From Lyophyllum atratum (Eukaryota; Basidiomycota; Agaricomycetes; Agaricales; Lyophyllaceae), in the NCBI GenBank assembly GCA_014905825.1, contig JACGCN010000012.1, positions 868,001 to 932,000 of the forward strand: a stretch of 64,000 nucleotides of DNA, in the 5' to 3' direction. Each line of letters begins with the position of its first letter. Within the stretch, counting starts at the first letter, position 1. The notes beneath the pieces were generated by a model. That model was not told where the DNA came from. It did no database searches and worked only from the letters and a program-made list of their open reading frames with translations. The translations under genes and the position numbers were made by a program. Positions 55,215-64,000 of the stretch are shown in pieces.

Positions 55215-56876
55215 TCACTGCATACCCTTTGAAGCTAAGCGCATGCCTTCTTGGATAGCCACAGCCTGGAAAATACCATGAGAATTTATGACCGTGATGA
55301 AAAGACAATAGACTCACTTCTTCAACCCAAGGTAGCTGGAAGAATTCACTACGCTTGAGCTCCTCCTGCCGGACGGTCATACCTTCACTCGGGCCGCTAC
55401 CGAGTACACTCTCTAGGTCACGCGACTGCGACTCCAGCCATGTTTGGATGAACTCGGCTGGGTCATTGGCGAAGGACTGCAGGAATGTCCGTTTAAGGTG
55501 GGAGTTGTGCAACGATTGAGCAAGCAGAGCGATCTAAGGGCGGTCGATCAGTCATATGAATGTCACAGAGCTATGACACTCATACCTCTTCGTCCATCTT
55601 CCCTAATGTCTGAGCACTCTCCTTATTCTGGTTAACCATGACAGTCATCCGACTCTTCAGCGAGGCATCCTCCATTTTGATCTCCACGTCCCATGCGGAA
55701 GGCCGTTCCGGAGGAGGGATTGAGGGGTTAATTGTGTAATGTAAAACGATCGGGTCGGGAGCGGCAAGATATCGATTGACGACTTCCGGGAGTTTCTGGA
55801 ACACGATGCTGTCGCCACCAAATACCTATTTGACATTATGCTATTGGTCAAAGGATGGTGTTGACAAAAACGAGATGCGTACAGGTCTCAAAGCGTCATC
55901 AGCGCGCACCATTCGTCGATCGGCCTTGTCTTGAAGGCCTTGTATTTTGATGTAGTTCCAGAGCGCCTGTATGACCCCAATCCGGCTCTCCTCTTTGATC
56001 CCGAGCACAGCACCTGAAATAGAGATAATGAATCAGTCGTTTGAAAGACTGGCTTGTAACCAAGATAACGCACCCAGTTCTCCCAGAACCTTGAACTGTT
56101 CAGGGAAATGATCCAGGTACATGACCACTCTGATTTTCGTTGGTGCGTCACCTGTGCGTCTGATGCTGAATCCGTCAAGAGATGGGTTATGGTGACCCGG
56201 GGCTCGCGGCCACTATAAGTTTGGTTGAGAAAAGAGTCAAACGTTGGGTCAACATAAACCAACCTCGACTATGTTCCCTTCAGGATAGAGTGTGGGATCG
56301 CGGTCGAGCTCGATCACCATGCGTTTGATCATCGTTGAGAACTTGCGCTGAGGTGTCTTATCTCGAGTTCGTTGATTGGGCAACTTCCAGGATATTTCAG
56401 ACGAGCGTTCAAAGGGGTAGAGTAAAAGACGCACCTCCAACAACCGTCCCTCGATCTTGAACGCCCACGCGGGGATTCCCTCTCCCGTTTCAAAGTTGGC
56501 GTTGAGATCTCCCCCCGTCTGCCACAGCTGCCCCGAGACCGTATGGCTTAAGAATAGCCGCAACGTCCGCGTCGTCTGGAAATACGTGTTTAACGCGTCT
56601 GATGTGCATTGCGTCCGCACGAGGACATACCGTTGGGTTCCTTGCCAGCGCGTCCTGTATCTCAACCTTCTTCCTCATCATCGTCCAGTCCAACTTCCGC
56701 TCCATCTCCAATAGGTCTTGGTACATCCGTGAGTCCTGCGCAAACTCAGGGTTCTGTAGGATGACATTGGGGATGGCTTTGTCGGTAAGTTTGCGCTTCC
56801 TGGATAGCTAGAAATAAAATATCATCATCATAGACATATATTCAAGGACGTACTTGATAGCTTTGGGAGCGTCCAT
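55215..56876 (-). CDS. SNF12: SWI/SNF or RSC subunit, SMARCD/Snf12/Rsc6 family (SWIB domain)
   Basis: ATG 56876 (MDAPKAIK, intron, KRKLTDKAIPNVILQNPEFA). Then YQDLLEMERKLDWTMMRKKV, TRTLRLFLSHTVSGQLWQTG, IPAWAFKIEGRLLE and FSTMIKRMVIELDRDPTLYP. The SWIB region has GVIQALWNYIKIQGLQDKAD followed by RRMVRADDALRPVFGGDSIV, a strong match to SMARCD proteins (LWQYIKxxKLQDxxD). C-terminal part: PSAWDVEIKMEDASLKSRMT, RTFLQSFANDPAEFIQTWLE (SRDL follows) and FFQLPWVEEAVAIQEGMRLA, with stop TGA at 55215-55217. It is an accessory subunit of an ATP-dependent chromatin remodeller in the nucleus. Whether it serves SWI/SNF, RSC or both cannot be told from the sequence. It is divergent from the PARP-finger gene, 204 bases apart. 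Confidence 0.9.
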
Positions 56877-57080
56877 GGTGCAGCTCTAGCGTGCAGCCGT
56901 TTACAGTAATACTCAGTGGACGAGAAAGGGTTGTCACAATGTGTCACATGATTGTCACAGTTAAATGACTTCTTCAGCGGCTAACACTTGGCTAACACCA
57001 TGCTTTCCGTTACGAAAGCGAAATAATTGAAGTCCCAGCAAATATCATCTATTTTCTTCCCGAGAACCTTGCCTACAACT
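56877..57080. promoter_or_regulatory. 204-bp divergent promoter, Snf12 and PARP-finger genes
   Basis: Lies between ATG 56876 (minus) and ATG 57081 (plus). It contains repeated GTCACA motifs (GTTGTCACAATGTGTCACAT then TTGTCACAG), possible factor sites. Confidence 0.45.
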
Positions 57081-60000
57081 ATGCCTGAGGCCAAGACGAA
57101 AGTTCCGGCATATCGTGTGGAGTATGCCCCGACTAGGTGGGCAAAGTGTCATGGTGAGGAGCCTTCCTAGCTTAAACTTCGGACGAATGAAGGCGTTCGT
57201 GTCGAGTGTAGGTGGAATGGTCACTGACGCGATTTTTTACAGCTCCTCCATGCGAAGGTTGGTATTTTGTCGCGCTCCAGGTTTGCATACTTTTATTCAA
57301 CACGTTTGTAACAGGCCCTCGAATTAGAGTAGGAGATCTGCGTATCGGCTATACTGTCGGACATGGTGACACTGTGCGCTTGTAAGAATGTTGTATGACG
57401 TTCTCTGCCGTCCTGATATATCCTAATCACCTTGTTACCAGTGTGTGGCGACATTGGCGATGCGTCGTCCCGGAGTTCATTCGGAGGGTGCAGACTGTCG
57501 TCAATGCAACCTCGGAACTCGATGGTTACTCTGAGATTAATTCAGAGGACAGAAAGAGGCTAGATATGGCCTGGGAGAGCAGCCAGATCACGGAACCTGA
57601 CGTTCAGGGAAACGCTATAGACAAAATGACAAAAGGAGAGAAAGAGAAGCGGAAAGTTCGGGGTCGGAGAATATACAAGGTCTGTTCGAAGCATTGAACG
57701 TCTATCAGTCTTATTCATTGCCATTCTCTCTTAACAGAAATCTAGAGCTACGATAGTCGACTCGTCCAGCGGCGATGATGATAAACCGTTGGGACCCATG
57801 AACGTATATCGCTCTACATTCCCCATGAAGACGACGATTTTCTTATTCTGACTTGTAGGGCGATGGCGAAACGACAAGTGGTGATGACGATGAGCCGCTC
57901 GAAAGTCCTCGTAGCATGTATCCCACGAAGGTATACTGGTCTATTGTGATGGGCAAAGGCACACAAGCACTCTCTTACCCTTATCTCCACAGAAAGCGGA
58001 CGCTACGAAGGAAGAAGAAGAGGGCGACGAGGAGGAGCCCATTCGCGAGCGGAAAACAAAGGTCTGTCTGTCCAGTGTCGACGAGGGATCACCACTTCAA
58101 CGCTCACCCAAATGTCGTTTTTATAGGATAGCGACGAACAAACTCCAAAACCTGCACCCACATTTGAAAAACGCGTGCCCTACACATTAAAAGCATTGTT
58201 TAGTCCCCCGCGGCGTCGCACTATGAAAGGAAAGGGGCGGGCGAGAACAGCCTCGAGGTCGTCCGAATCAAGTCAAGTATGAATCATATCTCGATATAAA
58301 TACGATTCTCGCGATCACTAACACTCCTTTTTGCCTTTCGTTTCTGCAGGACACGAGCGATTCGAGCAGCGAAGAGGATTCCACAGATACGGACGACGAT
58401 GTGGAGTCTACGGGAGCTAGCCAGGAGGGAACTTGGCAGAATAATTCTGTAGAAAGGGACGCGCGAGACAAGGCACGCGCACCACAAATGAAAGTTGGGG
58501 AGGAGCAGAAGGGGAAAGATAAGGAGCCACTTCGGCAGATGAAGGTAATTCACCATATTCTATCATTTTCATCCACTCAACAAATCCAAGTGGGTGATAC
58601 GGAGAGGACAACTACCAGCCGCTGTTGGTTGGGCCGCGAGGCCTCGGCGCTATAGGGTATTGACTCTTGTCCGAATATAAGTAATGGACACTTATAGCGG
58701 CACTCCAGGTTCCGGACAATGATGACCGCCCTACAGACTCAGAGGACAAAGAGGGATCTTCGGGAGGTAGTGAAGAGGACAGCGAAGGGGAACAGCCCAA
58801 GGATGCCTTGTTATCTTCTCCAACTCAGCGTCATCCACTCAACAAATCCAAGTGGGTGATACGGAGAGGACAACTACCAGCCGCTGTTGGTTGGGCCGCG
58901 AGGCCTCGGCGCTATAGGGTATTGACTCTTGTCCGAATATAAGTAATGGACACTTATAGCGGCACTCCAGGTTCCGGACAATGATGACCGCCCTACAGAC
59001 TCAGAGGACAAAGAGGGATCTTCGGGAGGTAGTGAAGAGGACAGCGAAGGGGAACAGCCCAAGGATGCCTTGTTATCTTCTCCAACTCAGCGAGAACCTA
59101 TTTCTCCTAAGCCCTCTCCCCCAATCTCAACTCCAGCGCGCCACCAGCCGCCAACAAGGCAGGAATTAGCTATGATGTCGATACCACAGCTGTCACAGCC
59201 CCTCCCAATCCTGGTTCCGAAGAGCTATGAACCGCCAGATGCAGCAGCGGATGGGGGATTGGCGGGAGGTAGCAAAGAGGACAGCGAGATGGGACGCAAG
59301 GCGCCGCAGGTAATTCTATACATATCTAGTCACTTTCGTGAGCTAAACGCCAGCCTATCAGCCACTGTTCACGTTCCTTGCTGGACCCAGCGCACCCTCG
59401 CACATCTCTAATGCGCTCCTCCAGATGCACGCACCGGATGAGGTATGGGATCTGAACCTGCATAAAACCTGCATAAGGCTGGCGCTCACATGGCCTTCTG
59501 CTCCAGGAAATGGATGTTGACGAAGTACCTGCAACGGCACAGGCTAATGGAGAGACCGCAGGTACTACGGAACATCACATGGATCACCTGCCCTGGCCAG
59601 AATCAACCGCAGATATATCTGCAAAACCACGCAGGAATTCAGACGTGGCCACCGCGAAAAAAAAGCTACTGAGCGTTTCTCAGCCCGAAAAGGTCAAACA
59701 GGCAAATGCGGGGCGACTCCAGAGCGATATGATTCTGAAGGAGGTCGTGTCCCACGCCCTCGCCTTCCATCCAGGTTTTAACGCTGAAATCATACGGCGC
59801 GTTGCTGAGGTGCAGGCTGAGCTCGATCAGGTTAAAGCGAATGGTGCAATACTGCTTGCTCGTTTGGGACTGGCAGAGAAGTACAACGCCGCGTTGATGG
59901 CTCAGCCTGCTAAAAAGGAAACCAATGTTATGGAATCCGTAAACGGCACTAAGGAGGCCGTCGCGAAGTCAAAGGTAGCTTGTCCTCACCCCTTCCGCTG

Positions 60001-60759
60001 CAATCACTTGACGAGATGTTTCTTCCGCTCAAAGCCGAAGCCCGTGAAATACGCCCTCAAAGCTTCAGCCTCTTCTCCTCGCCCGAAGCCCAAGGTAGCT
60101 TGTCCTCACCCCTTCCGCTGCATTCACTTAAACGAGACGTTTCTTCCGCTCAAAGCCCAAGCCGCTGAGAAACACCTTGGAGGCTCTACACTCTTCTCGC
60201 TCGGCTTTGACCAACCACAGGAATGACGTGCTGCAGGCCAAACGCGACAAGGATGAAGGAAAAGATGTGGCGTCCGCGGAAGACACTGAACAAACTGGCG
60301 AAAAGCGCAAAGTATGTCGTCTGTCGTCGCTTTTCGCCTTCAATCGCCTAACGAGATGTATTTCCCATGTCAAAGGCTAAAAGAACCTTGACCTATAATA
60401 GGAAGAAGGGGCCGGGGAACGTGACTCCTGAGGAAAGCAGCGAAGAGGAAGATGAAGACGAAGACGACGATAAAGACGCGGGAGACGACCGTGCGGTAGA
60501 GCCCAACGAAGATAAAGGTGGTAGAGCGAGACTTCCAGTAAGCAAGCCACCCACGCCTTTTTCACTTCCGCACTTAGCGAGATACTTCTTCCTGCACTTT
60601 AAGATCCTGGCGATGCGATTTTCGCGAAAATCGCGACCTGCTCGCAGGACTTGGGGCCGCTTGAGCACTGATTCGGGAATATCAAGCGTGCAACCCGAAG
60701 ATGGCTTCAAGATGCGACTCCACCGTGCCCAGCTTACATCGACGCAGCCTCAGACGTGA
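57081..60759 (+). CDS. PARP-type zinc finger protein with long acidic tail
   Basis: ATG 57081 (MPEAKTKVPAYRVEYAPTRW). AKCH, intron, PPCE, intron, RIRVGDLRIGYTVGHGDTVR, intron, VWRHWRCVVPEFIRRVQTVV form a zf-PARP finger (Cys, Cys, His and Cys ligands in AKC, PPC and HWRC). Then SEDRKRLDMAWESSQITEPD. The remainder is disordered, rich in Asp/Glu/Ser/Lys, spread over many small exons (VDSSSGDDDKPLGPMN; DTSDSSSEEDSTDTDDDVES; EESSEEEDEDEDDDKDAGDD). It has one helical block (EVVSHALAFHPGFNAEIIRR, then VAEVQAELDQVKANGAILLA). It ends LTSTQPQT at 60757-60759. No ADP-ribosyl transferase domain is seen. zf-PARP fingers recognise DNA breaks, so a nuclear DNA-binding role is likely. An exact 262-base tandem duplication (58569-59092) affects exon structure. 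Confidence 0.78.
58569..59092 (+). repeat. Exact 262-bp tandem duplication inside the PARP-finger gene
   Basis: 58569-58830 and 58831-59092 appear identical. Each covers the 3' part of an intron (from CATCCACTCAACAAATCC) through its CTCCAG acceptor and an exon, VPDNDDRPTDSEDKEGSSGG, to SSPTQR. The second copy flows into the next coding sequence (EPISPKPSPP). Confidence 0.95.
59974..60606 (+). repeat. Four related introns in succession
   Basis: Introns starting at about 59975, 60093, 60312 and 60538 share a body of the form GTRNGY...TTCCGCT...CACTTRACGAGATGTTTCTTCC...CAAAG. The first two are nearly identical (GTAGCTTGTCCTCACCCC) and lie 118 bases apart. Lengths are about 60-66. Confidence 0.8.
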
Positions 60760-61104
60760 GTCCGCATTGGCCTCCCCCCCCCATCGCACTACATGGAACC
60801 CTCTTCTTTCTTGCTGGATACCATACTGTATTTATTATATACCGAAGTATCGGTATCCTCCTCGTGGGCTCGCTTCGCGATCGTATGTATATCACCTACT
60901 TGTAATGTCTCATACTCATAGCCTTATCTTAATCGACGAACTTTCGTCGCCATCACATTATCTTACTGGGATTGCCTGCTCACGCGTCGCCTCCTCCATT
61001 GACTCCAGCCGCGCCGCCTCAACCAACCTAAGGACCACCTCACCATGCATCAAGTGTTCTCACCGGTTGTTTGCATGTGCCCTCGGTTTTGCAAGGTCGA
61101 ACTA
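60760..61104. other. Intergenic, nothing recognised
   Basis: 3' flank of the PARP-finger gene up to the end of inverted repeat copy B. Confidence 0.4.
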
Positions 61105-62106
61105 ATCGTGGACTTGTGCGACAAGAGAATAAAAGAAAGGGATAGATTGTGTTCGATCCAGATAATCCCGATGCTATATCTATACGTTACAAAGGCAGGA
61201 GGAATATAAGATAAATAAGGTAAAAAGTCCGAAGCAAGACCCAGCAGTATCCGTTTGCATCCAAGTCCATGTCCGAAGCATCTAGAGATAATTTATATGA
61301 TAATTTATGTAACGAAACGGGTCCAGCAATATGTATTCCATCCATCGGTTCCGGTGCGAGAATCCATGCCAAGGGCGCTTATATCTTCTTTATCTTCATG
61401 AGTCCGAGTCCAAACAGATCCAGCAAGCAGTCCCGGTCTAAGCAAAGAATCCAACGGTCATGGGGCAGGTAGGGGTGAAAGGTCGACCGTCCACATCCCA
61501 TATCCAGATCTTGAGTCCCGAACGACGAATCCTGACCCCGTTCACACATCGAACTCGCGTCCGAGATGACATGGTACTAAGGGCCCCCAACCGAGAGTCC
61601 GACCCGGTTCTCACAATGAACTTGCGTCCAAGTCACCGTGGTACTAAGGGTCGGCCGTCAAAGGCGATATCCAGCCCCGGTTCGCCATCAACTCGCGTCC
61701 GAGTCAACAGGTACTATGGGTGGGGATCGCGGACGGTTCTCGGAAGGATGTGGATTGAATTGATGTCGATGGTCGGGTGGAAGAGGATGTGGTGGAAGGG
61801 GAATGAGGTCGGGATAGGGGTATATGTGTGAGGGCGCCCGCGCCGGGAGGACAGATTGAGGTGACGTCCATAGTTGTGGAAGAGGATGTGGTGGAAGGAG
61901 AATAAGGTTGGTGTAGGGGTATCCGAAGCGCACCTTCGCAAGCGTTGCGGAGGTCACCTTCGGTGGAATGGGAATGAGGTGGGATGTGGTGGAAGGGGAA
62001 TGAGGTTGGGACGGGGGTCTATGTGGGTATATGCGTAAGGCGCCCGCGCCGGGAGAAACAGAATAGATGTCTATGCCCTGATGATTGTTGATAACCGTCG
62101 ACGAGC

Positions 62107-63541
62107 TCAATTCCCGGAGCACACCTCCGCAAGTGTTGCGGAGGTCACCTTCGGGAGTGAGCGGGGTCTGGGTTTGTTGTAGCGCCTGCCGGAGACTATG
62201 CGAGCGGGAGGGGAGCGGCGTAAGACTGAAGGGCTTGGCATCGATAGAGATCCCCCCGCAGAAGGCTTGTCGACCTACAGGAGAAGGAATCAGCGGGCTG
62301 AAGAGGTGATAAGAGAATGTAACGCACGATGACGACTGTTTCAACGGCCACAGGATCCTCAACGATATTTACGCCAGTGGGTGGTACACCATCCTTAGCC
62401 TAGAGAAAAGATAATTAGCGAGGGACGAAGAAGTAACTGAAGGTGGAAGCATACAATAGGCCCTCTATCGACCACGGCGTTGCCAATATCGACCACGGGG
62501 GGCTTGTCATTCTGACGTGGCACGATGTCAGTGAGAGGCAGGATGTGTCAAGTAAAGGAAGCGATTTACGGTGATGGCCTTGGTTTCGACATCGCCCACG
62601 ACGGCCCAGAATGGGAAGCGGCTGCCAAAGGTGATAAAGGCGAGCTATGAAACGTCATGAGGTTGGGCGAGATGGAGGAGAGGAAGTGAGAGACGCACCA
62701 TCACGCCCGCCACGGTCCACCAGGAGTGAAGAACGGCGGCGAAGAGTCCCGTGGCCAAGCTTACCACGTCGCGGAACTTGAAGTTGTTGTCCACGACTAG
62801 GGTAGAGGTCGCCATAGGCCTGTTGACGACAGGCATAGGAAGCGTGGCATTGGCTGTTGCAGCTAGATTGTCGATGGCAAAGATGGTGAGGTCGGTAGTT
62901 GGACCGTCGAAGACCACAGTGGCGGTAGTCTTTGGCGGGATGATGGCGACCATGGCGGTGGGCTGTACGGGTCGGTTGCTTATGCCGCAGATTGGGCCGA
63001 GAGGCATGACGTTATCCGTACCGTTGAAGGAACCATTGGCATAGAATGGTTCGCGACACGCATCGGACTCGGTTGCCGTAGTTTGAGGCTGGGCGATGTC
63101 AAGGCCAGTCACTGGTTGAAGGGAGGCGATGGGAATGGCTGAGGATGGGAGAAGAACGGACACTGTTGCAATTGGGGCGGATGATGTGATCGAGGAATGG
63201 CGGGGAGGAGGGTGGAGGCTGACCGAGGAGTGAGGGACTGGGATGAGAGAGGTAGAGGTGACAGTAGAGGTTAATCTCTTCGAAGTGCCAGTCGCCGTGA
63301 GCGGACTGCACTTGCGAGAGAGAACAGCGCCTTCGTTGAGGAAGGAGACCGCCGCACAGCGGCGAGTCCCCTTCACTAGAAGCTCGGCCGCAGCTGCATT
63401 TGCAACGGCGTCGAGGGGGATCTGAGCGGGATTGGGGATGAAGGATGCATCGACGGGCTGTGGGGCAACGATGGCACCCACAGGGCCGACAGAGGGCAGG
63501 GCAGCGAGGGCTAAAATGATTATAAACAGTGGGGCGACCAT
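62107..63541 (-). CDS. Secreted Thr/Pro/Ser-rich protein of unknown function, copy B
   Basis: ATG 63541, same signal peptide (MVAPLFIIILALAALPSVGP) and exon plan as copy A: the first exon runs to AGVM near 62700, then short exons follow and the stop is TGA 62107-62109. Substitutions relative to A include APFIPNP to ASFIPNP, LLSSSAIP to LLPSSAIP, VTVLDI to VTGLDI and FYTNGS to FYANGS. Both frames stay open and the splice sites are kept, so selection or very recent duplication is implied. Thr/Ser/Pro richness and sequons suggest a glycosylated wall or secreted protein. It is transcribed toward the window interior, facing copy A across about 28 kb. Confidence 0.75.
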
Positions 63542-63579
63542 GGTGGTTAACTGGAGAAAGACGATCGAGCCAGTGGGCT

Positions 63580-63588
63580 CTATTTATA
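63580..63588 (-). promoter_or_regulatory. TATA box of repeat-borne secreted protein gene, copy B
   Basis: TATAAATAG on the minus strand, about 40-47 bases before ATG 63541, matching copy A. Confidence 0.65.
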
Positions 63589-64000
63589 CAAATTCTCTGT
63601 TGAATGGCTGACAAGCTGTCGCGTACGCGTCGCGTCGTGTGCATGTGACACATTGCGGAGGCACCTCCGAGGACCGCCGTCGACAGCGAGCAAGTAAAGC
63701 ATTGGAGGGTTGAAGATGGACAAGGTGACGGTGGTGGTGGTGTGGTTCAAGAGAGGTAACTTCGCTTCGCAAGAATGATACGTTCGGTGATGCGCCATCA
63801 ATGATTCCTCCATTCGTCAAGGCACACACACCTGAGAAACTATTTGTTCTAGTGCCCTTATGCCAAATAATCGCTGAGGCGTAAACTTTTCCGGTTCATA
63901 CTTCCAAGTTCCCTAGGGCCTCTTGAACATCTGCATCAACGTTTCTGCACTCATCCTCAATCTTCATTTCACTCGGCCGCAGACCTACCGCATCTTGCCT

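Larger units (their letters stand above)
61105..64000 (-). repeat. Large inverted repeat, copy B (continues to or past the window end)
   Basis: Reverse complement of 31985-34865. Similarity is still visible at about 63965 (CTCAATCTTCATTTCACTCGG), so the true outer edge is near or beyond the window end. It includes the tail subrepeats (61440-62040) in reverse. Confidence 0.9.

Overview
The window looks like nuclear DNA of a filamentous basidiomycete, most likely an Agaricomycete. Genes are dense and lie on both strands. They are interrupted by many short (about 50-60 base) GT-AG introns and a few GC-AG introns. Gene content is typical of mushroom-forming fungi: a calpain tail, an SMARCD/Snf12 subunit, ARPC5, Rheb, a Kin4-type kinase, MYND and SEC-C zinc-binding proteins, and families of multi-pass membrane and P-loop GTPase proteins known mainly as fungal hypotheticals. 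Species assignment is not possible from sequence alone.

Layout. 0-9.6 kb: 3' end of a calpain-like protease, then TAH18 (diflavin reductase) and LCL3 (membrane nuclease-like) in a tight head-to-head pair, then two divergent MYND zinc-finger genes, the second with ankyrin and SEC-C motifs. 9.8-10.5 kb: a 633-bp Tourist/Harbinger-type MITE with 55-base terminal inverted repeats and TAA target duplications. 11-13 kb: a secreted phage-type (GH24) lysozyme and an intron-containing tRNA-Ala. 13.4-19 kb: a Kin4-type kinase head-to-head with a kinase-less paralogue that keeps only the C-terminal KA1-like region. 19.8-22 kb: an AT-richer island with an unknown membrane protein and a 69-bp coding minisatellite. 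21.9-25.2 kb: two divergent paralogous GTPases, with a decayed third fragment near 27.8 kb. 26-27.2 kb: class 3 lipase. 29.6-30.1 kb: Ser-rich GPI-type protein.

32-34.9 kb and 61.1-64 kb: two near-identical copies, in opposite orientation, of a repeat of about 2.9 kb that carries a gene for a secreted Thr/Pro-rich protein. They bracket about 26 kb. Within this core are an alpha/beta hydrolase with a decayed neighbour, a beta-lactamase-fold serine hydrolase, an F-box/WD40/UIM protein (Ufo1-like), ARPC5, two tandem membrane-protein paralogues (one frameshifted), Rheb, a BAR-SH3 protein, an Snf12-like chromatin subunit and a PARP-type zinc-finger protein. The last contains an exact 262-bp tandem duplication and a set of related introns.

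The genes do not form one pathway. The coherent themes are local duplication with decay (hydrolases, membrane proteins, GTPases, KA1), secreted or surface proteins (lysozyme, lipase, Ser-rich protein, repeat-borne protein), and conserved housekeeping blocks. Exon boundaries were inferred by eye from splice motifs, reading phase and family similarity. Where phase could be checked arithmetically this is stated.
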